64,000 nucleotides of DNA from Paenirhizobium naphthalenivorans (GCF_007992095.1 NZ_BJZP01000025.1:1-64000); one strand, 5' to 3'; positions 10,788 to 20,740 are shown, numbered from the stretch's first letter. The notes: generated by a model from the letters alone, not told the origin. Numbers and translations: made by a program.

Positions 10788-11561
10788 ATGCTGGAGTTTT
10801 ATGGAACGCCAGTCGCGTCACGCCTGCTGCTGGGCACTTCGCGCTATCCGTCGCCGGTCATTCTGGCCGACGCCGTGCAAGCCTCGGGCAGCGATGTCGT
10901 CACAGTCTCGCTGCGACGGGAGACGGCCGGCGGTAAATCGGGCGGCGCGTTCTTTGATCTGATCCGGAGCCTTGGTGTCAGGATCTTGCCTAACACGGCG
11001 GGCTGCCACAGCGTGTCCGAGGCGGTGCTGACCGCGAAGATGGCGCGCGAAGTCTTCGCCACCGACTGGATCAAGCTGGAGGTGATCGGCCATCATGACA
11101 CGCTGCAGCCCGACGTCTTTGCGCTCGTGGAGGCGGCCCGAATCCTGAGTGACGACGGTTTCAGGGTTTTCCCCTATACGACCGACGATCTGGTCGTGGC
11201 GGAGAGGCTGCTCGATGCCGGATGCCAGGTGCTGATGCCTTGGTGCGCACCGATCGGCAGCGCCGCGGGACCGCAGAACGTACCCGCATTGCGGGCGATG
11301 CGGCACCATTTTCCGGACGTGCCGCTGATCGTCGACGCCGGGATCGGTCGGCCATCCCATGCCTGCCGGGTGATGGAGCTGGGCTTTGACGCCGTTCTGC
11401 TCAACACCGCCGTAGCCGGCGCCGGCGATCCGGTTGTCATGGCCTCCGCCTTTGCGTCCGCCATTACCGCCGGGCGCGACGCCTATCTCGCCGACCCGTT
11501 GGAACCCCGGGATATGGCGGTCCCCTCCACGCCGGTGATCGGCAAGGCGGTGTTCGCATGA
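10788..11561 (+). CDS. thiG: thiazole synthase ThiG
   Basis: A 257-residue barrel enzyme that forms the thiazole phosphate from deoxyxylulose 5-phosphate, dehydroglycine and ThiS thiocarboxylate. The Schiff-base Lys lies in DWIKLEVIG, and phosphate-binding loops [10 protein letters not shown] and [10 protein letters not shown] are intact. It starts two bases after thiS and overlaps thiE by ATGA. Confidence 0.97.
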   Translation: MLEFYGTPVASRLLLGTSRYPSPVILADAVQASGSDVVTVSLRRETAGGKSGGAFFDLIRSLGVRILPNTAGCHSVSEAVLTAKMAREVFATDWIKLEVIGHHDTLQPDVFALVEAARILSDDGFRVFPYTTDDLVVAERLLDAGCQVLMPWCAPIGSAAGPQNVPALRAMRHHFPDVPLIVDAGIGRPSHACRVMELGFDAVLLNTAVAGAGDPVVMASAFASAITAGRDAYLADPLEPRDMAVPSTPVIGKAVFA

Positions 11562-12181
11562 CCCTCGACCCCTTCTATCTCATCGTCGACAGTGCCAGAT
11601 GGATCGAACGCCTGGTGCCGCTCGGCGTCCGGCTTGTGCAATTGCGGATCAAGGATCGCCCGGACATAGAGCTGCGCGCCGAGATCCGCCACGCCTTGGC
11701 GCTCTGCGCCGCCCATCAATGCCAGCTGGTTGTCAATGATTACTGGCGGCTTGCGATCGAGGAAGGCTGTGACTTCGTTCATCTTGGCCAGGAAGACCTC
11801 GCGACGGCGGACCTCGGCGCCATCCGGGAAGCCGGCTTGAAACTCGGCCTTTCAACCCATGATGACACCGAATTACAGACCGCCTTGGCGGCAAGCCCTG
11901 ACTATATCGCGCTTGGACCGGTCTACGCGACAATCCTCAAGCAGATGAAATGGGCGCCGCAAGGGCTGAAAAGGCTGATTGATTGGAAGTCGCGCGTCGG
12001 CGACCTGCCTCTGGTCGCCATCGGAGGGCTGAACGTTGATCTTGTCGAGGGTGTGTTTGCCCACGGTGCCGATAGCGCGGCCGTCGTCACTGACATCATC
12101 CGCAATGACAAGCCCGAGCTAAGGACGCTGCAATGGATCGCCGCCACCGAAAAATGGCGAGGGCCCGCGGCCCTTGGATGA
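11558..12181 (+). CDS. thiE: thiamine phosphate synthase ThiE
   Basis: A 207-residue barrel that joins the pyrimidine and thiazole moieties. Visible signatures are [37 protein letters not shown] and VAIGGLN. It is the last gene of the operon; no thiD kinase follows, so the pyrimidine kinase must be encoded elsewhere, as in other rhizobia with this gene order. Confidence 0.94.
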   Translation: MTLDPFYLIVDSARWIERLVPLGVRLVQLRIKDRPDIELRAEIRHALALCAAHQCQLVVNDYWRLAIEEGCDFVHLGQEDLATADLGAIREAGLKLGLSTHDDTELQTALAASPDYIALGPVYATILKQMKWAPQGLKRLIDWKSRVGDLPLVAIGGLNVDLVEGVFAHGADSAAVVTDIIRNDKPELRTLQWIAATEKWRGPAALG

Positions 12182-12332
12182 TCGGCCGACATAGCGGATA
12201 GTCGGTGAAAGCGGCCAAGCGATTTCCGATCAAACTGTTGAAGAAACAGGCTGTCTGAGCAACCGGAAGTTCACAGCGCTTCGTCTCAATCGTCTCCGCT
12301 GTGTGAAATCTCTTCGCCGCCGCACTCTAAAG

Positions 12333-12350
12333 GGGCGGCAGTTGCCGCCC
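12333..12350. terminator. hairpin between convergent thiE and xre-cupin genes
   Basis: GGGCGGC / GCCGCCC form a 7-base GC stem around AGTT in the 206-base gap between two convergent genes. On the minus strand it is followed by CTTTAG. It probably serves as a bidirectional terminator. Confidence 0.45.
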
Positions 12351-12387
12351 AAATCCATTGGATCCGCCCTCCCGTGCCATAGGTTCT

Positions 12388-12966
12388 TCAGTAGAAGGCG
12401 GGTGTGCAGGCCCAGATGATTTCGCTCTCCTCGCCTTCCGCCCAGAAGCGGATGAGGGCTGTGGCGCTGAAAGCGAAAGAGTCTCCGGCGTAGAGCCGGT
12501 AGACCTCTCCGTCGATCTCAAGCGATATGGACCCTCTGAGAAGAAGGCCGCATTTGGCGCCTTCTTTCTCGTTGTAGGGCATGTCGCCGGTGGTGCCGTC
12601 GGGGCTCAGCACTAAGCGCATCATCTGAATCTGGGGCATGGAATCCGGCGTCAACATATCCTTTTCCATGCCGTTTTTCTGGAAGACGATGTGCCGTCGC
12701 TTTGCCTTGCGCACGATTAACCGGCTTTCCGTGGAGGCCGGCCCTGTATGATCGGCGCCGTCGAATAACCAACTCACTGGCATGTCGATGGCCTGGCATA
12801 GCAAGACCAGCTTGTCTACGGAGGGCATGGCGTTGCCACGCTCGATCTGACTGAGCTGTGCCGTGGAGATGCCTGCGGCTTCGGCCACCTGCGCGAGCGT
12901 CAATCTCTTCACCTTGCGGCGCAGGCGAATGCGACCACCGAGCTCGCTGACAGACGTGTTTTGCAT
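12388..12966 (-). CDS. XRE family regulator with C-terminal cupin
   Basis: A 192-residue regulator of the PuuR-like type. The helix-turn-helix spans about residues 9-62 (LTLAQVAEAAGISTAQLSQIERG) and a cupin ligand-sensing domain occupies the C-terminal 80 residues (SLEIDGEVYRLYAGDSFAF). The ATG at 12966 has GGAG five bases upstream; a TTG at 13023 with its own GGAG would add 19 residues. Its place beside a polyamine-type oxidase and transporter suggests it controls them. Confidence 0.9.
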   Translation of the reverse strand: MQNTSVSELGGRIRLRRKVKRLTLAQVAEAAGISTAQLSQIERGNAMPSVDKLVLLCQAIDMPVSWLFDGADHTGPASTESRLIVRKAKRRHIVFQKNGMEKDMLTPDSMPQIQMMRLVLSPDGTTGDMPYNEKEGAKCGLLLRGSISLEIDGEVYRLYAGDSFAFSATALIRFWAEGEESEIIWACTPAFY

Positions 12967-13202
12967 ACGGTCTCCAGCGATCGCACGTCCCGCTTCAATA
13001 GGTTCCTCGTCGTGCAAGCTCAACCTCGTCTCCTCGCCCCGTCATGGTGGCCAATCGCACCATTCCTGTTATTATAATTGTGAATTTTCGTGTCCGCGAT
13101 CGCCGACAATTAGATAGACCACATTCTACCTCGTCGATGACCGCGATGCCACCATTGCAACGCCATTCGTTTTGTATCGTCCGCCGGCGCGGTGGAGCGC
13201 GA

Positions 13203-13586
13203 TCAGCCTTGATCGTCGGGCACGATCACGACAAATACTTTGTGGGTTTTCTCAACCGTGCGCCAAACACCGGCCCAGTTTCGACGGATCAGACAGGTTT
13301 CCCCCGACCTTACATCCAGAATGGAACCGTCCCTGTTTTCAAGCTGAACGCGCCCGTCGATGACGGTAAAGAACTCATCGTTGGGATAGGCGGCGAGCGC
13401 GATTGCGCCGGGCTCACCCATCCAGAGTCCGTAGCGGACACTCTTGCCTCCAGGCAAGGGTTCGCAGGACCAGGATTCGGAACTGGGGTTTCCCGAGAGC
13501 CTCACGGCGTCGGGGACATCCGACTTGCCCTTGTATTCCAGGGTGGTGTGATCGACCAGTTTCGGATTTTCGACCGCAAACTGCAT
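13203..13586 (-). CDS. small cupin protein
   Basis: A 127-residue single-domain cupin (cupin_3/DUF861-like) with the barrel motifs NDEFFTVIDGRVQLENRDGS and SGETCLIRRNW. A strong GGAG precedes the ATG. It lies 32 bases downstream of the amine oxidase gene, so the two are one operon. Such cupins accompany amine and amino acid oxidase genes in many proteobacteria; the reaction is unknown. Confidence 0.85.
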   Translation of the reverse strand: MQFAVENPKLVDHTTLEYKGKSDVPDAVRLSGNPSSESWSCEPLPGGKSVRYGLWMGEPGAIALAAYPNDEFFTVIDGRVQLENRDGSILDVRSGETCLIRRNWAGVWRTVEKTHKVFVVIVPDDQG

Positions 13587-13618
13587 GTGGGCTCCTTCAA
13601 TGTCTCAAAATGCCTGAA

Positions 13619-14890
13619 TCAGCGCCCGCGAACCCAGTCTTTGAGACGGTTCCAGCTCATCGTGATCTCCGCGCCGGTGCGCCAGAAATCGTGGAAAGGC
13701 ACGGGCGTCAACCGGTCCCGCACTGAAAGGTCCACATCCGCTGTTCCACCCGAGGCGATCCGTTCGGCAAGCATATGCCCTGCCATCGTCGAAACGGCGA
13801 TACCACGGCCATTATAGCCGAACATGAGGTGGACGTTCTTTTCCGGCGCGACGAGATGCGGGAAGTGATCCTGTGTGATTGCCACCTGACCGTGCCACGA
13901 CCAAGGAAAGGTCGTGCCCTTGAGCTGCGGCCAGAGCTTGAAGGCGTAATCGACGAGATGCCGGTAATCGGCGTCTGTGCGGGCATCGCGTTGCGGCCCG
14001 CGTCCGCCCATCAGCAAGCGGCCCGCATCGTCCACCCGGTAATAGACGACATCCCACGCGGCCTCGTAGAGCGCCGAGCCACAGGGCATGATCGTCCGGC
14101 GAATGTGCTCCGGCAACGGATCGGTGGCGGCGATATAGGTGTAGACGGGGATTAGCGCCTGTCGCATGCCCGGCCATAGGTCGCCGGTATAGCCGTTGGT
14201 GCAGACGATGAGGTCGGACGCCGTGATTTTTCCCTTCTCCGTCGTGACGATCCAGGATGGGCCGCTTTTGCTCAGGGCAGTGGCGCGGCTGTTGGCATAG
14301 AGTCTTGCCTTGGCCTGCTGCGCCGCCAGGGCCAAGCCACGCGTATAAGCCAGCGGATTGACGTGACCGCCGCGCGCGTCAAAGGCTCCCGCTTTGTAGA
14401 CTGTGGTGCCAGTCATGTTCGCCATTTCGGCGGCATCGACATAGCGAACCGGCAGGCCGTCACGGCTGCATTGATCTGCGAGCGCACGAACCTGCCTCAC
14501 ACCGGCGGCATCGATGGCGGCGCGTATCGTGCCGGTCCGACTCGGTGCGCAATCGATGCCATACTTCTCGATGAGATCAAAAACGTAGCTAGTGGCATCC
14601 GAAGCCATTCGGTTCATCCGCTCGCCGCGTTCCGTGCCCCAATGGGCCTTCACCGTATCCGGCAGGACTTTCAGGCCGGGATTGACCTGCCCGCCATTGC
14701 GACCCGAACACCCGTGGCCGATCTCGCCGGCTTCGACCAGTGCTACGCTGATGCCCTGCTCGGCAAGATGCAGCGCGGCGGAAACGCCCGTATAGCCGCC
14801 GCCGACGATGGCCACGTCCGCCGTGATATTTTCCGATAGCGCTGGCGCGGCGACCTGTGGACGCGCCGTTTCCAAATAGAGGTTCTTCAT
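13619..14890 (-). CDS. FAD-dependent amine oxidase (DAO family, PuuB-like)
   Basis: A 423-residue oxidoreductase with N-terminal dinucleotide fold (VAIVGGGYTGVSAALHLAEQG), the GCSGRNGGQVNPG motif shared with gamma-glutamylputrescine oxidase, and the FAD-closing segment MFGYNGRGIAVSTMAG. It probably oxidises an amine or gamma-glutamyl amine taken up by the divergent ABC transporter. No gamma-glutamylputrescine synthetase is visible, so the substrate is open. Confidence 0.9.
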   Translation of the reverse strand: MKNLYLETARPQVAAPALSENITADVAIVGGGYTGVSAALHLAEQGISVALVEAGEIGHGCSGRNGGQVNPGLKVLPDTVKAHWGTERGERMNRMASDATSYVFDLIEKYGIDCAPSRTGTIRAAIDAAGVRQVRALADQCSRDGLPVRYVDAAEMANMTGTTVYKAGAFDARGGHVNPLAYTRGLALAAQQAKARLYANSRATALSKSGPSWIVTTEKGKITASDLIVCTNGYTGDLWPGMRQALIPVYTYIAATDPLPEHIRRTIMPCGSALYEAAWDVVYYRVDDAGRLLMGGRGPQRDARTDADYRHLVDYAFKLWPQLKGTTFPWSWHGQVAITQDHFPHLVAPEKNVHLMFGYNGRGIAVSTMAGHMLAERIASGGTADVDLSVRDRLTPVPFHDFWRTGAEITMSWNRLKDWVRGR

Positions 14891-15298
14891 GGTGATAGCT
14901 GAACTGTTCCCTTTTTCGCGGCGTGTTCAAAGCGTGCGGATGCACCATGACCGTCGCGTTGCCACATCAATTTATGAGCGTTGATTTTTTATGCAATAAA
15001 ATTTTTTGGCATTTTTTTTATTTACAAAAAAGTTTTACGGTGGTTTTCTTTTCTCGCAAACAACACGCGTACTCGGCGGTCAAGCCGAAAAGCGGCTCGG
15101 CGAAAAGACCGAGGGGAACAAAAACGCTGTCGGAGAAAGACAGTTCAGACCAGAACGCCCATGCCGGATGCGTATGGCGCGCGCCCTGACGGCTGCGCGC
15201 ACCGCTGCTCGGTAAGGCCACATGCTCGAAACCCGGTCGAAGGCATTGCCGCTCGACCGGACCTGTCATCATGGCTTAACTACGAGAGGGACTGCCGA
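14891..15298. other. divergent intergenic region, AT-rich core
   Basis: The 408 bases between the amine oxidase and the binding protein must contain both promoters. The stretch 14970-15045 is strikingly AT-rich (runs of T and A) against a GC-rich background, then base composition returns to normal. No clear -35/-10 pair or long dyad could be chosen. GAGAGGGA at 15284-15291 is the binding-protein RBS. Confidence 0.5.
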
Positions 15299-16372
15299 AT
15301 GAGAATTACAATCGGATTGGGTGTTTCGCTGGCCTTGGGCCTCGTCTTCTCGATGCCGGCCGCGGCCCAGGAGGCGCCGGTTGCCGGAAAGGTTGCGGAG
15401 GGATCGCTAAAGGGCAAGACGCTCACCTTCGTTTCCTACGGTGGCGTCTATCAGGACGGTCAGCTCAAGGCGCTGGAGGACTTTGTGACGGCGTCAGGGG
15501 TCAATCTCCTGTCCGACGGCCCTACCGAACAGGCCAAGATCCAGGCGCAGGTCGAAGCCGGCAACGTGATGTGGGACGTGGTCGATACCGGAGACCTCAT
15601 GCCCTTCGTCCATTGCGGCAAACTGTTCCAGAAGCTCGACTTCAGCAAGATTGACATTTCCAAGATCCCTCCAGGTCAGGTCGGCGAATGCAGTGTTCCG
15701 GCAATGAACTATGCAGTTGTGTTGATGTACAAGAAATCGACCTACGGCGACAATCCGCCGACGAGCTGGGCAGATTTCTTCGACACCAAGAAATTCCCTG
15801 GCACACGCGCCATTCCGGGCTATGGCGATGCGGAAGGATACATGATCGAGCTGGCGCTTCTCAATGACGGCGTCGAAAAGGATAAGCTGTTCCCGGCCGA
15901 TATCGACCGTGCGCTCAACAAGTATCGTGGCATGCGTGACGACCTCATTCTGTGGCAGACCGGCTCGCAGTCGCAACAGATGATGGAATCGGGCGAAACG
16001 GACATGGCCATCGTTTGGTCCGGCCGTGGCAAGGCCGCGGTCGCCAACGGCGCCGAATACGAGCCGGTGTGGAAGGACTGGGTCGTCGTCAAGGACCAGT
16101 TGACCATTCCACTCGGCACGAAGAACCTCGACGGTGCCTATGCGCTGATCAACGCCTATCTTGGTCAGAAGGCACAGGAGATCATGACCGAAACGACCTC
16201 CTATTCGCCAATCAATATCGACGCCAAGCCGAAGGTCGACGAACTGACGACCAAGTGGCTGACCAGCACACCGGAAAAGCTGGCGCAGGCCTACAACTAC
16301 AACATCAGCTACTGGGTGGATCACAACACCGAGCTGAACGAGAAGTGGGCCTCGTTCATCGCCGGTAACTGA
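15299..16372 (+). CDS. polyamine-type ABC transporter solute-binding protein
   Basis: A 357-residue periplasmic protein with a Sec signal (about residues 1-24, cut after AAAQ) and the PotD/PotF fold (LTFVSYGGVYQDGQ, VEAGNVMWDVVDTGDLM, PTSWADFFD). The ATG at 15299 was chosen for its RBS and signal peptide; the long upstream reading frame has no coding character. It probably binds putrescine, spermidine or a related amine. Confidence 0.92.
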   Translation: MRITIGLGVSLALGLVFSMPAAAQEAPVAGKVAEGSLKGKTLTFVSYGGVYQDGQLKALEDFVTASGVNLLSDGPTEQAKIQAQVEAGNVMWDVVDTGDLMPFVHCGKLFQKLDFSKIDISKIPPGQVGECSVPAMNYAVVLMYKKSTYGDNPPTSWADFFDTKKFPGTRAIPGYGDAEGYMIELALLNDGVEKDKLFPADIDRALNKYRGMRDDLILWQTGSQSQQMMESGETDMAIVWSGRGKAAVANGAEYEPVWKDWVVVKDQLTIPLGTKNLDGAYALINAYLGQKAQEIMTETTSYSPINIDAKPKVDELTTKWLTSTPEKLAQAYNYNISYWVDHNTELNEKWASFIAGN

Positions 16373-16382
16373 TCACAAGAAG

Positions 16383-16418
16383 CGTTGCGTCCGGGGCCAA
16401 GAGGTCGTGGACGCAACG
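16383..16418 (+). terminator. intercistronic hairpin after the binding-protein gene
   Basis: CGTTGCGTCC (16383-16392) and GGACGCAACG (16409-16418) form a perfect 10-base stem with a 16-base loop in the gap before the permease gene. Hairpins in this place commonly protect the binding-protein mRNA or lower permease expression; no T tract is present. Confidence 0.6.
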
Positions 16419-16467
16419 TCCCCGTCCCGGCCGGGTTCCAGGCCGATCGACGCAACAGGAGCATGCC

Positions 16468-17334
16468 ATGTCCCCCTCCAGAGCTGGAACGTCCACCGAA
16501 GAGGCTGGAAACCGGCGCAGCGGTCTTATTCTCACACTGCCGGCCCTTGCGGTGCTCATCGCCGTCATGGCCCTGCCGCTGGCCATTGTCGTCCTCCGCA
16601 GCTTCGCCGACCCGGCCCTCGGCTTCGGTAACTACCTCTGGTTCTTCAGCGCAGACATCAATCTCATCGTTCTCGGCCGCACCTTCAAGATCGCCTTCTG
16701 GGTGACGCTGTGCTGCATCGTGATCGCCTATCCTTATGCCTTTGCGATGTCGGTCGCGGGGCGCCGCCTACGGCTCTTGCTCATTCTGTGCGTGCTGGTT
16801 CCTTTCTGGGTTTCCGGCGTCGTACGGACGCTGGCCTGGGTCATTCTCCTTCAGGATTCGGGCGTGATCAACCGCACGCTACTCGCGCTCGGTTTCGAAA
16901 AGATCCGCCTTATCCGCACCCAGCTCGGTGTCATGATCGGTATGACACAGATCCTGCTGCCCTTCATGATCATGCCGCTCTACTCGGTCATGCGCGGCAT
17001 CGACCGACGCCTGTTGCAGGCGGCCGGAAGCCTCGGCGCGATGCCGCTCAAGGCCTTCTTCCAGATCTATTTGCCGCTCTCGTTGCCGGGCGTCTTTGCC
17101 GGTTCGATCATCGTCTTTATTCTGGCGCTTGGCTTTTACATCACACCGCTGCTGCTTGGCGGCCCGCAAAGCACCATGCTGTCAACCCTGATCCAGCAAC
17201 AGGCGCTATCACTGCTGAACTGGGGACGCAGCGGTGCGATGGGCGTCATCCTCCTCATCGCCACGCTGGGCTTCCTCGCCGTTACCGGCCCCTTCATGCG
17301 GCGCAAATATGACATGAGCGGGAGCGGAAAATGA
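16468..17334 (+). CDS. polyamine-type ABC permease (PotB-like)
   Basis: A 288-residue inner-membrane permease with about six transmembrane segments and the EAA-type loop (LLQAAGSLGAMPLKAFFQIYLPLSLPGVFAG). The N-terminal 22 residues are polar, as usual. It overlaps the next permease by ATGA. Confidence 0.93.
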   Translation: MSPSRAGTSTEEAGNRRSGLILTLPALAVLIAVMALPLAIVVLRSFADPALGFGNYLWFFSADINLIVLGRTFKIAFWVTLCCIVIAYPYAFAMSVAGRRLRLLLILCVLVPFWVSGVVRTLAWVILLQDSGVINRTLLALGFEKIRLIRTQLGVMIGMTQILLPFMIMPLYSVMRGIDRRLLQAAGSLGAMPLKAFFQIYLPLSLPGVFAGSIIVFILALGFYITPLLLGGPQSTMLSTLIQQQALSLLNWGRSGAMGVILLIATLGFLAVTGPFMRRKYDMSGSGK

Positions 17335-18122
17335 CCGGACTTCCTGGACGTCTCCTGCTCGGCCTGACCTGCGTGCTTGTCGCCATCTGGCTGGTCGCCC
17401 CGACGCTGGTCATCATCCCGATGTCGTTTGCGGAAAAGAAGTCGCTGGCGTTTCCGCCGACGGGTTTTTCCCTGCAATGGTACCAGAATATCTTCGCAAG
17501 CCGCGACTGGTCAGGCAGCCTGCTGAACTCGCTGAAAGTCGCCGCCATCGTGTCGGTCGTCGCGACCGTCATCGGCACGATGGCGGCTCTCGGTCTGGAA
17601 CGGATGAAGAGCCGCACCGCCGGTCTCATGCGGCTCGTCCTCATCACGCCGATGATCGTGCCGGGCGTTGTTCTGGCGGTCGGCATCTACGCGGTCTATC
17701 TGGATGCGCGTCTGGTCGGCACGTGGACTGGCTATGTGCTTGCCCACACGCTGCTTGCCTTGCCCTTCGTGTTGATTGCCGTCAGCGCCAACCTCGCCGT
17801 CTTCGACGTTCGGCTGGAAGCGGCTGCGGCCAGTCTCGGCGCCTCGCGGCTCACGACCTTTATCACTATCACCATGCCACTGATCATGCCTGGCATCCTC
17901 TCCGGTATGCTGTTCGCCTTCGTCACCTCCTTCGACGAGGTAATCGTTTCCCTTTTCATCACCAGCCCGCAACTCAAGACCCTGCCGGTACAGATTTTCG
18001 CCTCGATGACCCGCGATGCGGACCCGACCGTGGCGGCGCTCGGCTCGCTTGTCTTCGCCGTCACGACACTTCTCATCGGCGCGGGCCTTCTGATCGGAAC
18101 TCCCAAAGGACGTAAATCATGA
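17331..18122 (+). CDS. polyamine-type ABC permease (PotC-like)
   Basis: A 263-residue second permease with six transmembrane segments and the coupling loop EAAAASLGASRLTTFITITMP. It overlaps both neighbours by ATGA, so the set is tightly coupled. Confidence 0.93.
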   Translation: MTGLPGRLLLGLTCVLVAIWLVAPTLVIIPMSFAEKKSLAFPPTGFSLQWYQNIFASRDWSGSLLNSLKVAAIVSVVATVIGTMAALGLERMKSRTAGLMRLVLITPMIVPGVVLAVGIYAVYLDARLVGTWTGYVLAHTLLALPFVLIAVSANLAVFDVRLEAAAASLGASRLTTFITITMPLIMPGILSGMLFAFVTSFDEVIVSLFITSPQLKTLPVQIFASMTRDADPTVAALGSLVFAVTTLLIGAGLLIGTPKGRKS

Positions 18123-19234
18123 CGCATGCCGGACCCTCTGCCGGGGCTGCTATCGACATCTGGGGCGCTAGCAAGTTCTACGGCGACTTCACTGCCCTCG
18201 ACGATGTGAGTCTCAGGATCCAGCCGGGTGAATTCATGTCCTTTCTCGGCCCCTCCGGTTCGGGCAAGACGACGACGCTGAACCTGATTGCCGGTTTCAC
18301 TTCGCTGAGCGCGGGCAACATCAGGCTCGACGAGCGCTCCATCGGCAACCTGCCGGCCCACAAACGCAATATCGGCGTGGTCTTCCAGCACTACGCTCTT
18401 TTTCCACATATGACGGTGGCCGCCAACGTCGCCTATCCTCTGCGGCAGCGGAACATGTCGAAAGCCGAACGTGAGAAGCGCGTGCACGAGGCTCTGGCCA
18501 AAGTGAAGCTGGAGACCTTTGCCGACCGTTATCCAAGCGCCCTTTCCGGTGGCCAGCAGCAGCGTGTGGCGCTGGCCCGCGCCATGGTTTTCGCGCCGCC
18601 TCTGCTTCTGATGGACGAGCCGCTCGGCGCATTGGACAAGAAGCTGCGCGAGGTGCTGCAACTCGAAATCAAACGCATCCACCGCGAGCTGGGCAGCACG
18701 TTCGTCTATGTCACGCACGATCAGGAAGAGGCTCTGGTCCTCTCGGACCGCATCGCGGTGTTCAACAAGGGCAGGATCGAGCAAGTCGGCACGAGCGAGG
18801 AACTTTACATGCACCCGAAGACGCTGTTTGTGGGGCAGTTCATCGGCGAAAGCTCGGTGCTGCGCGGGCCATACCGGGTGATAAATGATGCAACTGCGAT
18901 GGCTATCGGCGACAAGGACGTAGTTGTGGCGATGATGCCGGAAACGACGGGCGCGCATGCCATACTTCTGCGACCGGACGCCGTCGCGGTACAGAGGATC
19001 GGCACGGGTATCGTTAATGACCGCACCAATATCTTGTCGGGCACGGTCCGTGAGAAGCTCTATCTCGGCTCATCCGCCAAATACGAGGTGGCCTTGCCGA
19101 ACGGAATGATCGTGACATCGCGAATGCCTCCGCAAGGTTCGGCATTTGACCTTGGCGAACGCGTGGAAATCGCATGGCGTCCTGAGGATGGCATCCTGCT
19201 CGCTGATGATGGAACGCAAACCGCGTCGCTTTAA
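18119..19234 (+). CDS. polyamine-type ABC ATPase (PotA-like)
   Basis: A 371-residue ATPase with Walker A GPSGSGKTT, signature LSGGQQQR, Walker B LLLMDEP, switch His (YVTHD) and a C-terminal TOBE domain. It completes an intact SBP-permease-permease-ATPase importer, in contrast to the broken one at 4139-6376. Confidence 0.95.
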   Translation: MTHAGPSAGAAIDIWGASKFYGDFTALDDVSLRIQPGEFMSFLGPSGSGKTTTLNLIAGFTSLSAGNIRLDERSIGNLPAHKRNIGVVFQHYALFPHMTVAANVAYPLRQRNMSKAEREKRVHEALAKVKLETFADRYPSALSGGQQQRVALARAMVFAPPLLLMDEPLGALDKKLREVLQLEIKRIHRELGSTFVYVTHDQEEALVLSDRIAVFNKGRIEQVGTSEELYMHPKTLFVGQFIGESSVLRGPYRVINDATAMAIGDKDVVVAMMPETTGAHAILLRPDAVAVQRIGTGIVNDRTNILSGTVREKLYLGSSAKYEVALPNGMIVTSRMPPQGSAFDLGERVEIAWRPEDGILLADDGTQTASL

Positions 19235-19309
19235 GGTCTAAACCAATCAAGCGGTTGAATGAGCTAGTGCTGTATGATTCACTATCCCCACTAACGGGAT
19301 TTTTGGACC

Positions 19310-19429
19310 ATGGCAGGAGAATTCTGGCTTCATGACCGGCAATGGGCGGTGATCGCCCCTTTGCCTCCCACGAACCAACGTGGCGCTCATCGTACTGATG
19401 ATCGCCGGGTCATAAGCGGGATCATTGAA
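19310..19429 (+). pseudogene. IS5-family transposase, N-terminal remnant
   Basis: Forty codons (MAGEFWLHDRQWAVIAPLPP ... RRVISGII) match the start of IS5/IS427-group transposases (DUF4096 region), then a stop follows where the sequence changes to an IS3 remnant on the other strand. The rest of the element is gone. Confidence 0.75.
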
Positions 19430-19430
19430 T

Positions 19431-20020
19431 AGCCTGCTTCAAGAACGTAGCCCAGTCCATGCTGGTGAACTGGGAGCCCTGATCCTTGGGCTTGCGTCGC
19501 CAAACCGCCATGAGCAAGGCCAGCAGCACGACGTCCGTGGTTTGCCGGCTCTGCATTGCCCAGCCGATGACCCGGCGGGAATAGAGGTCGATGACGACGG
19601 CGAGATAGGCGAAGCCCTCGCAGGTCCGTATGTAGGTTATGTCCGTGTCCCACGCCCTGTCCGGAGCCGCCACGTCGAATTGCCGGTCGAGCGTGTTGTC
19701 GATAGCGACGGCAGGTCTGCCGCCATAGATACCGGGCGGCGTTTGTAACCGATCTCAGCCTTGATCCCGGCAAGCCGTTTCAGACGTGCGACGCGGTTCG
19801 GGCAGCACATCTTTCCCTGGTCGAGAAGGTCGTCAAGAAGCTTGCAATAGCCATAGACCTTGCCGCTCTCCTGCCAAGCCTGAAACAGCAGATCGGTCTG
19901 TCGTTTGTCTTCGCTGGCCCGTTTGCTCAACGGGTTCTTCAGCCAAGGATAGAATCCGCTCGGGTGAACATGAAGAAGCCGACACATGATCGTGTCCCGT
20001 AGCGTGGTGTAGCTCTTAAC
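19431..20020 (-). pseudogene. IS3-family OrfB transposase remnant
   Basis: About 190 residues of an IS3 OrfB. The N-terminal part (RLLHVHPSGFYPWLKNPLSKR ... RLAGIKAEIGYKRRP) is followed, in another frame, by the catalytic part (AAPDRAWDTDITYIRT ... RRKPKDQGSQFTSMDWATFL). A frameshift lies near 19730, a short in-frame deletion before DQGSQ removes the segment around the second catalytic Asp, and the C-terminus with the catalytic Glu is missing. It is dead. Confidence 0.85.
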
Positions 20021-20054
20021 AACCACGGTGTGTTCCGGTTGGCCGGATGGGATA

Positions 20055-20204
20055 TCAGCGTGCCACGGCTGGCAGGCTGATGAGGGGATCATCGCTCATT
20101 TGTGCGATTGTTTCCAGTGTCATGTATCGAGACCGCTGGACGGCCCATTCGTCATTGTGCTCGAGCAGCAAAGCGCCGACGAGACGGACGATAGCCTGTT
20201 CGCC
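20055..20204 (-). pseudogene. IS256-family transposase C-terminal remnant
   Basis: Reading the minus strand from about 20204 gives EQAIVRLVGALLLEHNDEW ... SRYMTLETIAQMSDDPLISLPAVAR and a stop at 20055. This resembles the end of rhizobial IS256 (mutator) transposases. It abuts, in a different frame, the truncated ParB gene, so an insertion and later loss of the element removed the rest of ParB. The family assignment rests on a short stretch. Confidence 0.55.
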
Positions 20205-20740
20205 TTCCAGACCTCTTTCTGTTCATCGAGCGAAGCCGATGCAATGGTGCGCAACTGCTGTTCGTTGGGCATGTCGCCGAGTGTCATCTGGTCGAGCATC
20301 ACCGGCAGCACGTTTGCCAGCAAACGCAGCTTCCGGATCTGGCGGACCGGCAGAGCGAGTGCGACGCCGATGGCTTCCTCGGTCCAGCCCAGTGCAACCA
20401 GCCACTCAATACCACGCCACTGATCGACCGGGTTCAGAGGCTCGCGGGCGATGTTCTCGATCATGGAACGCATGGCGCCGTTGTCATTGGCGGCTTCGAC
20501 GACGATGACATCGATCTCTTCGAGGCCCGCGGCAATCGCCTGCTTCACACGACGATGGCCTGCCTGGATGACATAACCGTTTCCGCCATCGATCTGCGGC
20601 GACACCACCGGCGGCTGGATGATGCCCACGGCCTTCACCGTCGCCAGCAGCAGCGCATCGGCCTGCGGGGACGATTTGAACCGGCGCGTATCATCGGGAT
20701 TGTCCTTTAACGCACGGGGGTCGAGTTTGAGGATCTGCAT
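20200..20740 (-). pseudogene. ParB/Srx-domain plasmid protein, truncated
   Basis: The N-terminal 178 or so residues of a large plasmid/ICE ParB-like protein. The ParB nuclease-fold signatures (IIQPPVV, QAGHRRVKQA, MIENIAREPLNPVDQWRGIEWL) and a following helix-turn-helix region are present. After SLDEQKEVWKA the frame enters an IS256 remnant. Relatives are several hundred residues long, so the bulk is missing. GGAAGG precedes the ATG. No ParA partner is present in the window. Confidence 0.75.

Noticed and set aside
14970-15045. AT-rich block as a sigma-54 promoter (TTGGCATTT)
   Set aside because: The GG and GC elements with the required spacing are not both present.
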